The notes: generated by a model from the letters alone, not told the origin. A stretch of 64,000 nt of DNA from Subsaxibacter sp. CAU 1640 (GCF_023156585.1 NZ_JALNMI010000002.1:228479-292478); one strand, 5' to 3'; shown: positions 29,416-38,977, counted from the stretch's first letter. Program-made: numbers and translations.

Positions 29416-30711
29416 TTATGAATTAAGATTCTCAAGTTGGGATTTCGTAATGAGTGCATTTCCTATAGCGCACTGAAGACATCTATTTTTTGAACAATAG
29501 TCTGTTTTCAACTGAATTAGTGATTGAGATTCTAAAGCCGTTGAAGCGACTTTTTTAAGGGAATTGAAGCTACTGACAATGCCATTATTTTCTGCTTCAA
29601 TATGTTGAATGATAAATAGAATGTTGTCATCAATCGTTTTTCCAAGAGATTTAGCGTAACTAAATTTCAATGGCAACAACGTGTTAATAATTAATAAATC
29701 TATGAACGAATTTGTCAACGTCTTTTTTAAGGACTTTGATTTTTTACCAAAAATGTAGTGTTCTGTCCAATAATCGGAAGTAGAAACCTTCATTAAAGCA
29801 TATAGTTCCTCTATGCTTTGTGCATTGATGATTTTTGAAAACAAATTTTGCTCTTGGTGATATAGCATTGCCAATTGAGATAGGCGAATCGTTGGGAAAT
29901 TCGGAGGTCGCAACCTAAAAAATTGGGCTGGAATGACATTGGAGTTCGACAGACTATATTTTTGCTTTAAGAATTTATAATCATTGGTAAGTTGTTGATG
30001 ATATGCATTCTCAATCGTTTCATCTAACATACCAGCTTGTCCAAAAAATAGTGCTTCAAGCTGTTCTACCTTTGACTGTGATTTTCTGATGATTGAAAAG
30101 TCGAAGGATGATGCCATACTCAAAAATGCTTCACCATTGACTTTGAGACCAAAATTCTTGGCCAAAAGCCTAAACAACACCGCTTCCCAATCATTTTTTG
30201 AAAGTAACAGCATTGTTTCAATAGCTTTTGATTTTCGCTCCAAACGTTCAAAATATAGATTTTCCATCCAATTTTGAAGTACAAAATCATCTGTGCTGGC
30301 AAAATCATTTTCACAATTAATCCATTTTTTTTGAGTAGAAAAAAGACTCTGATAGTTATGCAATAAGTCTTTACTGATATATTTCTTTAATTCCAATGTT
30401 GGAATAACTGTATTGTCTTTCCTAAAAATCTCGGTATCGTGCTCATAGACGACGTGAAGAATAACATTGTCATAAGCTGCATCGCGCTCGTGATTATGAA
30501 CATACCAATCACTACTCTTTATATGCACCTCAACATTTCCTGCCCACAATTGACCTCCAATTCCCAATTGAGCATTGAAAAAGTCTGGCCCTGAATTCAA
30601 ATTATGCTGTCCGACTTTTACCAATGTCAATAGCTCTCCATCTGTTGTGAGGAGTCTTGGTGTTGAGAATTTTTTATGTTTCCAGACGTAATGTAAAAAG
30701 TCTTCTTGCAT
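29416..30711 (-). CDS. DUF2851 family protein
   Basis: A 431-residue cytoplasmic protein. The N-terminus (EDFLHYVWKHKKF, then GQHNLNSGPDFFNAQLGIG and WAGNVEVHIKSSDW) is the signature of DUF2851, a Bacteroidota/Chlorobi family of unknown function. The segment GPDF..A......W.GNVEVH.KSSDW resembles PD-(D/E)XK nuclease cores, with E and H/K in place, but that assignment is only a suggestion. The C-terminus has a cysteine group (CSKNRCLQCAIG). Confidence 0.85.
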   Translation of the reverse strand: MQEDFLHYVWKHKKFSTPRLLTTDGELLTLVKVGQHNLNSGPDFFNAQLGIGGQLWAGNVEVHIKSSDWYVHNHERDAAYDNVILHVVYEHDTEIFRKDNTVIPTLELKKYISKDLLHNYQSLFSTQKKWINCENDFASTDDFVLQNWMENLYFERLERKSKAIETMLLLSKNDWEAVLFRLLAKNFGLKVNGEAFLSMASSFDFSIIRKSQSKVEQLEALFFGQAGMLDETIENAYHQQLTNDYKFLKQKYSLSNSNVIPAQFFRLRPPNFPTIRLSQLAMLYHQEQNLFSKIINAQSIEELYALMKVSTSDYWTEHYIFGKKSKSLKKTLTNSFIDLLIINTLLPLKFSYAKSLGKTIDDNILFIIQHIEAENNGIVSSFNSLKKVASTALESQSLIQLKTDYCSKNRCLQCAIGNALITKSQLENLNS

Positions 30712-30773
30712 AGACTAAATGTAATAAATTACAATGTACGTTTGACAAAGGAATCGAACATTCTTTTTAAACG

Positions 30774-30798
30774 AAAAAAACCTGAACTTGAGTTCAGG
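30774..30798 (-). terminator. terminator of the cysteine synthase-like gene
   Basis: cctgaact/agttcagg (30781-30788 and 30791-30798) is followed on the minus strand by TTTTTTTCGT. It lies 47 bp after the gene stop. Confidence 0.9.
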
Positions 30799-30844
30799 CT
30801 TATTATTTTAATTAAAGAAATTTTTGTTTTTGAAGGAATTTTGA

Positions 30845-31825
30845 TCAATCCAAATATCCCATTTTGTTCATCCAATCATTATTGAACATTTTGCCCACAT
30901 AACGGCTGCCATGATCATGGAACAATACGACAACTACATCATCTTTTGTGAATTTATCCTTTAACTGCAACAAGCCTTTAATGGCTGCTCCTGCGCTATT
31001 GCCCAAAAACATTCCCTCTTTCTTTGCCAATAACTGCGTGTAAACTGCCGCATCTTTATCCGTTACTTTTTCAAAGGCATCGATGATGCTAAAGTCAACA
31101 TTTGCTGGAAGAATATCTTCACCAATTCCTTCGGTGACATAAGGATAGATTTCGTTCTTGTCAAAAACGCCTGTTTCGTGATATTTTTTGAAAACGCTTC
31201 CGTAAGTATCAATTCCCCAAACCTTGATATTTGGATTTTGTTCTTTTAGGTATTTTCCAACACCTGAAACAGTTCCGCCTGTTCCAACACCCACTACAAA
31301 ATGGGTCACTTTGCCATCTGTTTGTTTCCAGATTTCAGGACCAGTACTTTCGTAATGTGCTTTGGCATTGCTTAAATTGTCATATTGATTCACATACCAA
31401 GAATTAGGTGTTTCTTCTCCCAATCGTTTTGATACGGAGTAGTAGCTTCTTGGATCCGTTGGCTCCACATCTGTTGGACACACAATAACTTCCGCTCCAA
31501 CTGCTCTTAAAATGTCCATTTTTTCTTTGGACTGCTTGTCGCTCATCACAAAAATACATTTGTAACCTTTAACGATGGCTGCCAATGCCAATCCCATTCC
31601 TGTATTTCCTGAAGTCCCTTCAATGATGGTGCCTCCTGGCTTTAAACGACCATCAGCCTCTGCGTCCTCAATCATCTTTAATGCCATTCGGTCTTTTACT
31701 GAATTGCCTGGATTGAAGGTTTCATATTTTGCCAATACCAAACACGGCAACTCTTTGGTCAACTCATTGATTTTTACCAAAGGTGTGTTTCCAATGGTTT
31801 CAAGAATGTTCTTTGCGTATTCCAT
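30845..31825 (-). CDS. cysteine synthase / cystathionine beta-synthase family (PLP-dependent)
   Basis: A 326-residue enzyme from the ATG at 31825; the frame extends to a TTG at 31846, but that codon lies at the predicted transcription start. The PLP lysine is in NPGNSVKDRMAL, the substrate loop is SGNTGMGLA, and the phosphate loop is GTGGTVSGVGKYL. The segment YVTEGIGEDILPANVDFSII resembles cystathionine beta-synthase more than CysK, but the regulatory CBS domains are absent. It makes cysteine or cystathionine from (acetyl)serine and sulfide or homocysteine; which one cannot be fixed from sequence alone. Confidence 0.88.
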   Translation of the reverse strand: MEYAKNILETIGNTPLVKINELTKELPCLVLAKYETFNPGNSVKDRMALKMIEDAEADGRLKPGGTIIEGTSGNTGMGLALAAIVKGYKCIFVMSDKQSKEKMDILRAVGAEVIVCPTDVEPTDPRSYYSVSKRLGEETPNSWYVNQYDNLSNAKAHYESTGPEIWKQTDGKVTHFVVGVGTGGTVSGVGKYLKEQNPNIKVWGIDTYGSVFKKYHETGVFDKNEIYPYVTEGIGEDILPANVDFSIIDAFEKVTDKDAAVYTQLLAKKEGMFLGNSAGAAIKGLLQLKDKFTKDDVVVVLFHDHGSRYVGKMFNNDWMNKMGYLD

Positions 31826-31843
31826 TTTATTTATTTTGCGGTG

Positions 31844-31851
31844 CAAATTTA
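31844..31851 (-). promoter_or_regulatory. -7 element of the cysteine synthase-like gene
   Basis: TAAATTTG on the minus strand matches TAnnTTTG and lies 18 bp before the ATG. No -33 TTG is found at the ideal spacing. Confidence 0.5.
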
Positions 31852-31971
31852 GCTTAAAAGTTAGGAGTTAAAAAACAAAACGGATTTTAATTGCGTTAGC
31901 GATAGGAACGGTATCCTTTTTTGAAAAAAAAGATATAGTGGATAGCGCGACCCTTGTGGTAACGCCCAAAA

Positions 31972-33207
31972 TCAATCGAAACGTATGGCTTTTACAGGTG
32001 AAATTTTTGTGATGATGACCGACGGAAGCAAAAGCATAAGCAGGCAGACTACAAAGGTGCCTACGTTGAGGAGAAGGATGTAATCGAAACTGATATACAC
32101 TGGCGCTTCGGTGACGTAATAGACGCTTGGATCCAAGGGTATGAGCTTGAAATATTTTTGCGCAAAGAGCAATCCAATGCCTATGATGTTTCCCCAAAGT
32201 AAGCCTAACCCAATCAGATAGGTAGCGTTATACAAAAATACTTTACGGATGCTCCAATTGCTGCTTCCGAGAGCTTTGAGGATGCCAATCATCTGGGTGC
32301 GTTCCAAAATAAGGACGAGCAATGCTGTGACCATATTTATTCCAGCCACCAAAATCATAATGCCGATGATTCCGTAGGTGTTATTGTCGAAAATCTTTAT
32401 CCATTCGAATACAGAGTAGTATTTTTGCACCACGCTTTCTGAATTCATTTTTGACGGAATGGCTTGATAGATTTCGACGGCTTTGGTATCAATGTCCGAA
32501 AAATCATCAATAAACACCTCAAAATTTCCAATTTGGTCAGCTTCCCATTTATTCATACGTTGGATATGACGCAAGTCTCCAATGACGAATTTTTCATCCA
32601 ATTCCTGAAATCCGGAATTGTAGATGCCTACAATGGTGAACGTTCTGATAAATGGGATTTCGTTAATATCTTCCTTTCCAAAAACGGTTTGAAACGTTCC
32701 ATTGAGTTTTAACTGCAACCTATTGGCAAGATAATGTGAAATTATTACCTCGTTACTCATTTCGGAACCAAATTGTGGCAAACGACCTTCTACCAAAAAT
32801 TCTTCAAAATAATGCCAATCATAATCCGAGCCTACACCTTTTAAAACGATACCTTCAAAATCGGTTTCTGTGCGAACCACTCCAAATTTTGTGGCAACAC
32901 CTTGAATATGTTTTATACCATCAACAGATTTGAATTTTGGATAGAAATCTTGCTTTAACCTGATAGGCGCTTCAGACTCATCAGAAATATTGGAATCAAA
33001 ATTGGTAATAATGACATGACCATTAAAAGCCACAACTTTGTCTCGAATTTTTTGTTGAAGCCCAATACCCGTTGCAATGGCAATAAGCATGACGATAATC
33101 CCAATAGCAATCGCAGTAATACCAATTTTTATAATTGGTGCTGATACACTACTTTTATACGTTTTATTGCCAATAATACGTTTAGCTATAAAAAATTCGT
33201 AATTCAA
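31972..33207 (-). CDS. FtsX/LolE-type ABC transporter permease
   Basis: A 411-residue permease with a MacB-type periplasmic domain. Helix 1 (about 25-48, IKIGITAIAIGIIVMLIAIA) is followed by a 200-residue soluble domain and three helices at the C-terminus (about 275-300, 325-350 and 375-400). The TTG start at 33207 is chosen because MNYEFFIAKRIIG is the usual N-terminus of this flavobacterial family and no ATG is available. The matching ATPase is not adjacent. Likely lipoprotein or lipid export; substrate unknown. Its start is only 9 bp from the divergent NamZ gene. Confidence 0.85.
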   Translation of the reverse strand: MNYEFFIAKRIIGNKTYKSSVSAPIIKIGITAIAIGIIVMLIAIATGIGLQQKIRDKVVAFNGHVIITNFDSNISDESEAPIRLKQDFYPKFKSVDGIKHIQGVATKFGVVRTETDFEGIVLKGVGSDYDWHYFEEFLVEGRLPQFGSEMSNEVIISHYLANRLQLKLNGTFQTVFGKEDINEIPFIRTFTIVGIYNSGFQELDEKFVIGDLRHIQRMNKWEADQIGNFEVFIDDFSDIDTKAVEIYQAIPSKMNSESVVQKYYSVFEWIKIFDNNTYGIIGIMILVAGINMVTALLVLILERTQMIGILKALGSSNWSIRKVFLYNATYLIGLGLLWGNIIGIGLLFAQKYFKLIPLDPSVYYVTEAPVYISFDYILLLNVGTFVVCLLMLLLPSVIITKISPVKAIRFD

Positions 33208-33216
33208 TTTTTCAAG

Positions 33217-34500
33217 ATGCGTTTAATGATGTTCAAAAATACTGTTTTATTATTTGTTTTGACAGCCATTTCTTGTGGAAACTTTTCCAGTAAGATGGAA
33301 GATGGAGTATCGACCACAGAAGTGAATAGTTTAAAACTTGAAACTATTGAAAAAGTTGAAAGATTGAGCGTGCAAGATATTAGCGTCGGTGCGAACAACA
33401 CGGCTGATTATTTACCATTGTTGAAAGGAAAGAAAATAGGTATTGTTGCGAACCAAACAAGTGTGATTTTTAAAAAGTTGGGAGGGAAGAATCAAGAGCC
33501 AAGACCTTACGTGCATCTGGTAGACTCCTTGATTTCTTTAAAAATTGATGTTAAAAAAGTATATGCTCCAGAACACGGTTTTAGAGGCACGGCTGACGCA
33601 GGTGAGTTGATTAAAGATGGTGTTGACAAAAAAACTGGCGTTCCTATTATTTCTCTTTATGGCGACAATAAAAAGCCTAAACCAGAACAGCTAAAAGGCA
33701 TTGACCTAATGATTTTTGATATTCAGGATGTTGGCGCTCGATTTTACACATACATTTCTACATTGCATTATGTGATGGAGGCTTGTGCTGAAGCAAACAT
33801 TCCGGTTTTGATTTTGGATAGGCCAAATCCTAATGGACATTACGTTGATGGTCCTGTTTTGGAAAAGGAACATAAGAGCTTCATTGGTATGCATTCAATA
33901 CCAGTGGTACACGGTATGACCATTGGTGAATATGCCAAAATGATCAATGGTGAAAAGTGGTTAAAAAATGGCATTCAATGCGATGTATCGATTATTCCTG
34001 TTAAAAATTATACACATCAAACTTCATATAACCTTCCCATTAAACCTTCGCCCAACTTACCCAATGACAAAGCTATCAATCTCTATCCAAGTCTTTGTTT
34101 CTTTGAAGGCACCAATGTGAGTGTTGGCAGAGGAACAAACAAACAATTCCAAATTTTTGGTAGTCCGTTTCTGCATAAAGAGCTTTATGACTATACATTT
34201 GTTCCGCAACCTAATGAAGGGGCAAAATCTCCTCTACATCAAGAATCTATATGCTTTGGAAAAGATTTAAGCAATACTGATTCTTTAAATAGGCTCGATT
34301 TAGATTGGCTCATCGAGGCTTACAATCATTCTATTGACAAGAAAATTTTCTTCAATGATTTCTTCACGAAATTAGCTGGTACCAAAAAACTGCGTCAACA
34401 AATTGAAGATGGAATGGATGAAAAATCTATTAAAGCTACGTGGCAAAAGGATTTGGACGCATTCAAATCTGTCAGAAAAAAGTATTTGATTTACAATTAG
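33217..34500 (+). CDS. namZ: DUF1343 exo-beta-N-acetylmuramidase (NamZ-like) lipoprotein
   Basis: A 427-residue secreted protein. The N-terminus MFKNTVLLFVLTAISCG is a lipoprotein signal with lipobox AISC; in-frame ATGs at 33226 and 33229 are also plausible starts. The DUF1343 core is clear: GKKIGIVANQTS, VYAPEHGFRG, GVPIISLYG, FDIQDVGARFYTYISTLHYV, ILDRPNPNGHYVDGP and SVGRGTNKQFQIFGSP. Members characterised in Bacteroidota release N-acetylmuramic acid from the non-reducing end of peptidoglycan fragments. It faces the permease gene back to back and converges with the next gene, overlapping its stop by 4 bp. Confidence 0.9.
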   Translation: MRLMMFKNTVLLFVLTAISCGNFSSKMEDGVSTTEVNSLKLETIEKVERLSVQDISVGANNTADYLPLLKGKKIGIVANQTSVIFKKLGGKNQEPRPYVHLVDSLISLKIDVKKVYAPEHGFRGTADAGELIKDGVDKKTGVPIISLYGDNKKPKPEQLKGIDLMIFDIQDVGARFYTYISTLHYVMEACAEANIPVLILDRPNPNGHYVDGPVLEKEHKSFIGMHSIPVVHGMTIGEYAKMINGEKWLKNGIQCDVSIIPVKNYTHQTSYNLPIKPSPNLPNDKAINLYPSLCFFEGTNVSVGRGTNKQFQIFGSPFLHKELYDYTFVPQPNEGAKSPLHQESICFGKDLSNTDSLNRLDLDWLIEAYNHSIDKKIFFNDFFTKLAGTKKLRQQIEDGMDEKSIKATWQKDLDAFKSVRKKYLIYN

Positions 34501-34895
34501 TTTCCATTTATTGTGGTTTGATCTTTTGAAACCATTGCCAATGCTTTCTTGGTTTCAGTTTGTATTCTTACTACAAAAATGATCTGCATTTTTTGGTGTC
34601 CCACCACAAAGACGTGTTTGCCTTTGCTTAATTGATTCAAAGGTATCTTGAGTGAATTGGTGTTATTATAAAAATCAATTTCACGCTTATAGTCACTATT
34701 AATGGCATAAACGTAATCAATAGGTTTTGTACTTTGAAGTAGTAAAGTATCTTTTGAAGAATTCAGTTCGTGAAAAAGATCTTTTGCCCTCACATTATAA
34801 TTCTTTTCAATAGTGGCAAATGGTTTTTGAGCTTGTAGCTTATGAATAGTAAGTCCTACAATCGAAGCCAAAAATAACCTTCTATATTTTCCCAT
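34497..34895 (-). CDS. small secreted protein, paralogue of the next gene
   Basis: A 132-residue protein with a signal peptide (MGKYRRLFLASIVGLTIHKLQAQ cleavage after about residue 22). The rest aligns by eye with the N-terminal half of the product at 35058-35747: NYNVRAKDLFHELNSSKDTL against NINPEAQNLYHDLSPQGDSL, and IFVVRI against IVFHIS. No known family is recognised. The stop codon overlaps the end of the convergent NamZ gene by 4 bp. Confidence 0.65.
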   Translation of the reverse strand: MGKYRRLFLASIVGLTIHKLQAQKPFATIEKNYNVRAKDLFHELNSSKDTLLLQSTKPIDYVYAINSDYKREIDFYNNTNSLKIPLNQLSKGKHVFVVGHQKMQIIFVVRIQTETKKALAMVSKDQTTINGN

Positions 34896-35057
34896 ATTTG
34901 CTGTATGTTGGTTGGTTCAACAATTTTATCAACAGCAAATAATAATCCCTAAACGAATCTATACTAAATAGAGATCAAATAATTTATTTCGTCTGTAAAA
35001 TGTCAATTAATTCGACGAATTACTCAAAATTATACTACATCTTAAAAAGCAGAAAAG

Positions 35058-35747
35058 TTAGTACGTTTTTTTATTTGGTCTTAAATTAATTTTACGATAT
35101 TCTTCCCTGCTTTGCATATTTTTTCTGTCTCTGCTTGTAAGATTATAAGGCTTTGTTTTGATTGAGAAGTTGCTTTCATCAATCTTTAAATTATCATCAT
35201 TGACTGCAAATTTGACTTCCTCTATACCTAAATCAAAATTTTCGGCCAATTCAATATTGTTCATACCAAATTTCAAAAGAGATTGTTGTTTGATAGCCAC
35301 TTCTTTCACCACAGTTTTTCCAATATCAACATTTAATAAAGAAATTTCATTATCTAGCAAAATCTGCAAAGGCTTCTCTATTTCATATAATCTCGATATA
35401 TGAAATACAATAATGCGGTCACGCTTGTAAACCAAAACAGTGTAATCGCCAACCACAATATCTTTAAGAGCAATTTTACTTTCTAGAACTGGAGGATTAA
35501 ATGTAAAAACCTTTCTATCCAAACTATTCAAAAAAGCAACTTTATAAAAAATAGTTTCAGCTTTTAGGTAGAGACTGTCGCCTTGAGGCGACAAATCGTG
35601 ATAAAGGTTTTGAGCTTCTGGGTTGATATTTTTTGAAATGGTGGTATACTGATTTTGGGCATTCGCCATTTGGGCAATCATAGTCATCAAGATCAAAATG
35701 ATGATGGAAAGGTAGAATTTAGTTGTCGTTCTATTTAATAAGTTCAT
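35058..35747 (-). CDS. secreted protein of unknown function
   Basis: A 230-residue protein from the ATG at 35747; the frame is open 90 bp further upstream, but the signal peptide (hydrophobic 12-28, ending NAQ) fits only this start. Predicted mainly beta-strand. It shares its first 110 residues with the product of the adjacent 34497-34895 gene and has an additional C-terminal half (LLKFGMNNIELAENFDLGIE) ending in a very basic tail (NLRPNKKTY). Function unknown. Confidence 0.7.
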   Translation of the reverse strand: MNLLNRTTTKFYLSIIILILMTMIAQMANAQNQYTTISKNINPEAQNLYHDLSPQGDSLYLKAETIFYKVAFLNSLDRKVFTFNPPVLESKIALKDIVVGDYTVLVYKRDRIIVFHISRLYEIEKPLQILLDNEISLLNVDIGKTVVKEVAIKQQSLLKFGMNNIELAENFDLGIEEVKFAVNDDNLKIDESNFSIKTKPYNLTSRDRKNMQSREEYRKINLRPNKKTY

Positions 35748-35974
35748 GATTGGGGGGCATTTTGGTTTAATTAATCTTTTTTGAGGGTTTTGGATTAATT
35801 CTGTACCAAAATTAGAGTGAGGAAGTAAGCGCCCCAAAGGTTTTAGTCAAAACAATAAAAGCAACGATGAGATGTGAGAATTTTCAAAAATAATCGACGA
35901 AATGCAAAAATTGATCAAATACTTAAAAATGAACAACTTAAATCAAAACAATTATTGTTCTGTCTTTAGAAATT

Positions 35975-36811
35975 TTAATGCTTATTGTGCGTCGTAGGTT
36001 TGCGGTATTTATGAAACGGTTGCTTCAGCAGATCCTTGACATTACTGTTAGTTTTCTCATCTGGAAAAGTATCAACGCCGTAAACGATTGTGTCTCTATC
36101 CAAAGACATAAAAGTTCCAAACAGTCGATCCCATATTGAAAAGATATTTCCATAGTTAGAGTCCGTATAAGGCAATACGTTGTGATGATGCACCTTATGC
36201 ATATCAGGAGAAACTATCACATAACTCAACGCTTTGTCCAGTTTTCTATTCATTTTAATATTGGCGTGACCAAATTGTGTAGCAATTAATGAAAGCGACT
36301 GATACAAGAACACCAAGGCAATCGGAGTTCCTACAATGAAAACCCCAAAAAGTGTAAACACAAAGCGAATGACACTTTCAATTGGATGATGTCTATTGGC
36401 TGTTGTAGTATCCACTTTATGGTCCGTATGATGTACCAAATGCACCATCCAGAGGATTTTTGTCTTGTGTTCCACCAAATGAGCCAAATAAGCTCCGAAA
36501 AAATCCAAAAACAATACACCTAAAAATGCATAAAGCCATAATGGCATTTCTGGCAACCAATTGATGATTCCAAAATCATTGGCTTTGACCCAATCGGCCG
36601 TTTTTAATAATAAAAAAGCCAACCCAAAATTTACAACAACTGTTGTAAGCGTAAAGAAAAAGTTTGGTAAAGCATGCTGCCACTTTTTGTATTCAAATTG
36701 GAATAACGGCAGAAAACCTTCGAGCAACCAAAAGAAAGCAATACCTCCTACCAAAATGATGCTTCTGTGAAGTGAAGGAATGGTTTCAAAATAGTTGATT
36801 ATATTATCCAT
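35975..36811 (-). CDS. sterol desaturase / fatty acid hydroxylase superfamily
   Basis: A 278-residue integral membrane di-iron enzyme. The histidine clusters are HLVEH, HLVHHTDHK, NRHHPIES and HKVHHHN, all present. About four membrane helices (residues 15-33, 48-70, 88-107, 148-180). Members hydroxylate or desaturate lipids, including fatty acids and carotenoids; the substrate here is not readable. It overlaps the upstream gene by 8 bp, so they share a transcript. Confidence 0.9.
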   Translation of the reverse strand: MDNIINYFETIPSLHRSIILVGGIAFFWLLEGFLPLFQFEYKKWQHALPNFFFTLTTVVVNFGLAFLLLKTADWVKANDFGIINWLPEMPLWLYAFLGVLFLDFFGAYLAHLVEHKTKILWMVHLVHHTDHKVDTTTANRHHPIESVIRFVFTLFGVFIVGTPIALVFLYQSLSLIATQFGHANIKMNRKLDKALSYVIVSPDMHKVHHHNVLPYTDSNYGNIFSIWDRLFGTFMSLDRDTIVYGVDTFPDEKTNSNVKDLLKQPFHKYRKPTTHNKH

Positions 36812-37700
36812 GTTTTATGATATTCAAAATCATTTCGGCTTTTCTCAAATCTAATGAAGAAATTTCATTTTTCCACATATCTGCGTTTGTATTATCATTA
36901 TCCAATGTGGAAATTACATAGTTCAAAAAATTATAAGTGCGTTGATTTATTGTCTCCACATCTTGTTGTTCAATCCTTTTCAAAAATCTTTTCGCCTTTC
37001 CTTCTTTGTTCAATATCAATAAGCTTTCAATCTCCTTCAATTCAATCTTTTGAAGTACACCATCTAAATTGTCAATACTATTGGCTTCTGCCATCTTTTT
37101 CGACTCTTCAAGATAAATGGTTCCCAAATCAATGATTTCTAGTCTCAAGTCCTTTTGTGCATACATAGCATATTCAATATACTTTTCACCAAGTAAAAAC
37201 GAGGATAAATAGTTCGGATTGTCTAGATAATTCCTCAATTCTGCATTGAGAAAAGAAGTATTAAGTGCGTATCGGTTGATTAATTCTGAAAAATCCAAAA
37301 TCATTTCAGAAGATTGGTCAACATTCAGGATATTGCCATTGACATCCATAATTTTGATGCTATCGTCTTCAAGTTTACTTTTATAAGATAAACCTCTGCC
37401 CTCGGCCTTTTTCATAACATCCAAGTGATTGACTTCCTGCAATCTTACTGGCACAAAATAATTGAATATAATAGGATCCAAAGTTTTATCAACAGCCAAA
37501 TCAATCACAGTTCTGTTGCCGTTTACAGCTGTATAGCTAACGGGTATTGAATACTCAAACGAACCTTCCCAAACTACCAACAACATTTTGTCCTGTACAA
37601 GTGCCAATCTCTTGGCAACATCAAAAGACGTAAACCATTCTTGAGCCTGGCCAACACTGACCATCAAACCGAATACAAGTATCAAAAATGTCTTTTTCAT
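36804..37700 (-). CDS. secreted thioredoxin-fold-like protein without CxxC
   Basis: A 298-residue protein with a signal peptide (MKKTFLILVFGLMVSVGQAQ). The opening EWFTSFDVAKRLALVQDKMLLVVWEGSFEYS has the order of a periplasmic thioredoxin-like domain (a helix with AKR.A, then a LLVVW strand), but the redox CxxC is missing and there is no cysteine nearby. The C-terminal half is helical (EESKKMAEANSIDNLDGVL). Family not securely identified. It lies 3 bp after the YkgJ gene and overlaps the hydroxylase gene by 8 bp. Confidence 0.6.
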   Translation of the reverse strand: MKKTFLILVFGLMVSVGQAQEWFTSFDVAKRLALVQDKMLLVVWEGSFEYSIPVSYTAVNGNRTVIDLAVDKTLDPIIFNYFVPVRLQEVNHLDVMKKAEGRGLSYKSKLEDDSIKIMDVNGNILNVDQSSEMILDFSELINRYALNTSFLNAELRNYLDNPNYLSSFLLGEKYIEYAMYAQKDLRLEIIDLGTIYLEESKKMAEANSIDNLDGVLQKIELKEIESLLILNKEGKAKRFLKRIEQQDVETINQRTYNFLNYVISTLDNDNTNADMWKNEISSLDLRKAEMILNIIKHG

Positions 37701-37703
37701 CTG

Positions 37704-38204
37704 TTATTTTATTTGAAGCAATCGTTTTTTCATTTCTTCCACAATGTTGTACGCTGCAGGACAAATGGCCACATTCTTCAATGTCAAATTAGAGATTTGC
37801 TGAAATTTCTTTCGGTCGGTATGCGGAAATTCCCTGCACGCTTTTGGTCGCACTTCATAAATGGAACAATAATTATCAGCACCCAAAAATGTACACGGCA
37901 CACTCTGCAACACATAATCATTTTCTTCATCTAGCCTCAAAAACTGTGCTATAAATTGAGACGGTTTCATCCTGAAATGTTTCGCAATGCGTTCAATGTC
38001 CTTATCCGTAAATAAAGGCCCTGTTGTCTTGCAGCAATTAGCGCACTCCAAACAGTCGGTTCGTTGAAATTCTGCTTCGTGCAACTCCTGCATCAAATAA
38101 TCCAATTGTTTTGGTGGCTTCTTTTTTAGCCTTGCAAAGAAATTTTTGTTTTCCTTATGCTTATCTTTGGCGAGCTGTGGCAGATGATTGAGGATGTCTT
38201 GCAT
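37704..38204 (-). CDS. YkgJ-family cysteine cluster protein
   Basis: A 166-residue protein of the CxxCxxCC zinc/iron-chelating family. Metal ligands are visible in CLECANCC and in CTFLGADNYCSIYEVRPKAC, followed by REFPH. Length is usual. Function of the family is not established; metal cluster assembly or protein modification has been proposed. First gene of a probable operon with the thioredoxin-like and hydroxylase genes, divergent from the methyltransferase. Confidence 0.88.
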   Translation of the reverse strand: MQDILNHLPQLAKDKHKENKNFFARLKKKPPKQLDYLMQELHEAEFQRTDCLECANCCKTTGPLFTDKDIERIAKHFRMKPSQFIAQFLRLDEENDYVLQSVPCTFLGADNYCSIYEVRPKACREFPHTDRKKFQQISNLTLKNVAICPAAYNIVEEMKKRLLQIK

Positions 38205-38272
38205 AACACAAAAATAATTAAAGTTCTCGATTTAATTCGTCTTTGGATAACAGTCGAACTAACCAAAAACTT

Positions 38273-38974
38273 ATGAAAGATTTATTCGGAAAAGCTTTAT
38301 TGGATTACCATAACGGAAATTACACCGAAGACCTCATCACGTCAACCAATATCTCTGATGAAGATGAATTGCCACTTCCCTATTTATTCAGAAGTTTTGA
38401 TAGCATGCCGAAATTAGAACAAAAAGCTTTGCAATTGGCGAAAGGAAAGACCTTGGATGTTGGCTGTGGTTCCGGAAGCCATAGTTTGTATTTACAGAAC
38501 AAAGGTTTTGATGTGAAAGCAATTGACGTATCTAAAGGTGCTGTTGAAGTTGCTAACGCTCGTGGTGTGAATTCCGTTGAGTTAGTGGATATTCTTGGTG
38601 AAACTGCAACCTTTGACACCATATTATTGTTGATGAATGGCATCGGAATTTTTCAAGAGTTGTCAAAAACAAAATCATATCTCATTCATCTAAAATCACT
38701 GTTGAATCCTGACGGACAGATTTTGATTGATTCTTCCGATATCAAATATATGTATGAAGATGAAGATGGCGGATTCTGGCAAGACCTCAACGCCAACTAT
38801 TATGGCGAACTCGACTATTTCTTAAGCTATAAAGGCGAAAATGAAGTTCCTATGAAATGGTTGTACCTCGATTTCAATACCTTTAAGAAGGAATGTGAAT
38901 CAGTGGGATTATATTGCGAATTGGTTCAAGAAGGCGAACACTTTGATTATTTGGCTCGCCTGACTTCGAAATAG
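38273..38974 (+). CDS. class I SAM-dependent methyltransferase
   Basis: A 233-residue protein from the ATG at 38273; a TTG at 38243 would add ten residues without family support. The SAM-binding motif I is LDVGCGSGSHSLYLQ, motif II VKAIDVSKGAVE, and motif IV FDTILLLMNGIG. Substrate unknown. It stands alone and converges on the amidohydrolase gene with a 3-bp gap. Confidence 0.85.
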   Translation: MKDLFGKALLDYHNGNYTEDLITSTNISDEDELPLPYLFRSFDSMPKLEQKALQLAKGKTLDVGCGSGSHSLYLQNKGFDVKAIDVSKGAVEVANARGVNSVELVDILGETATFDTILLLMNGIGIFQELSKTKSYLIHLKSLLNPDGQILIDSSDIKYMYEDEDGGFWQDLNANYYGELDYFLSYKGENEVPMKWLYLDFNTFKKECESVGLYCELVQEGEHFDYLARLTSK

Positions 38975-38977
38975 GTA

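Noticed and set aside
31868-32197. 109-aa minus-strand frame after the FtsX-type permease
   Set aside because: Overlaps the 3' end of the permease gene in another frame and lacks family features.
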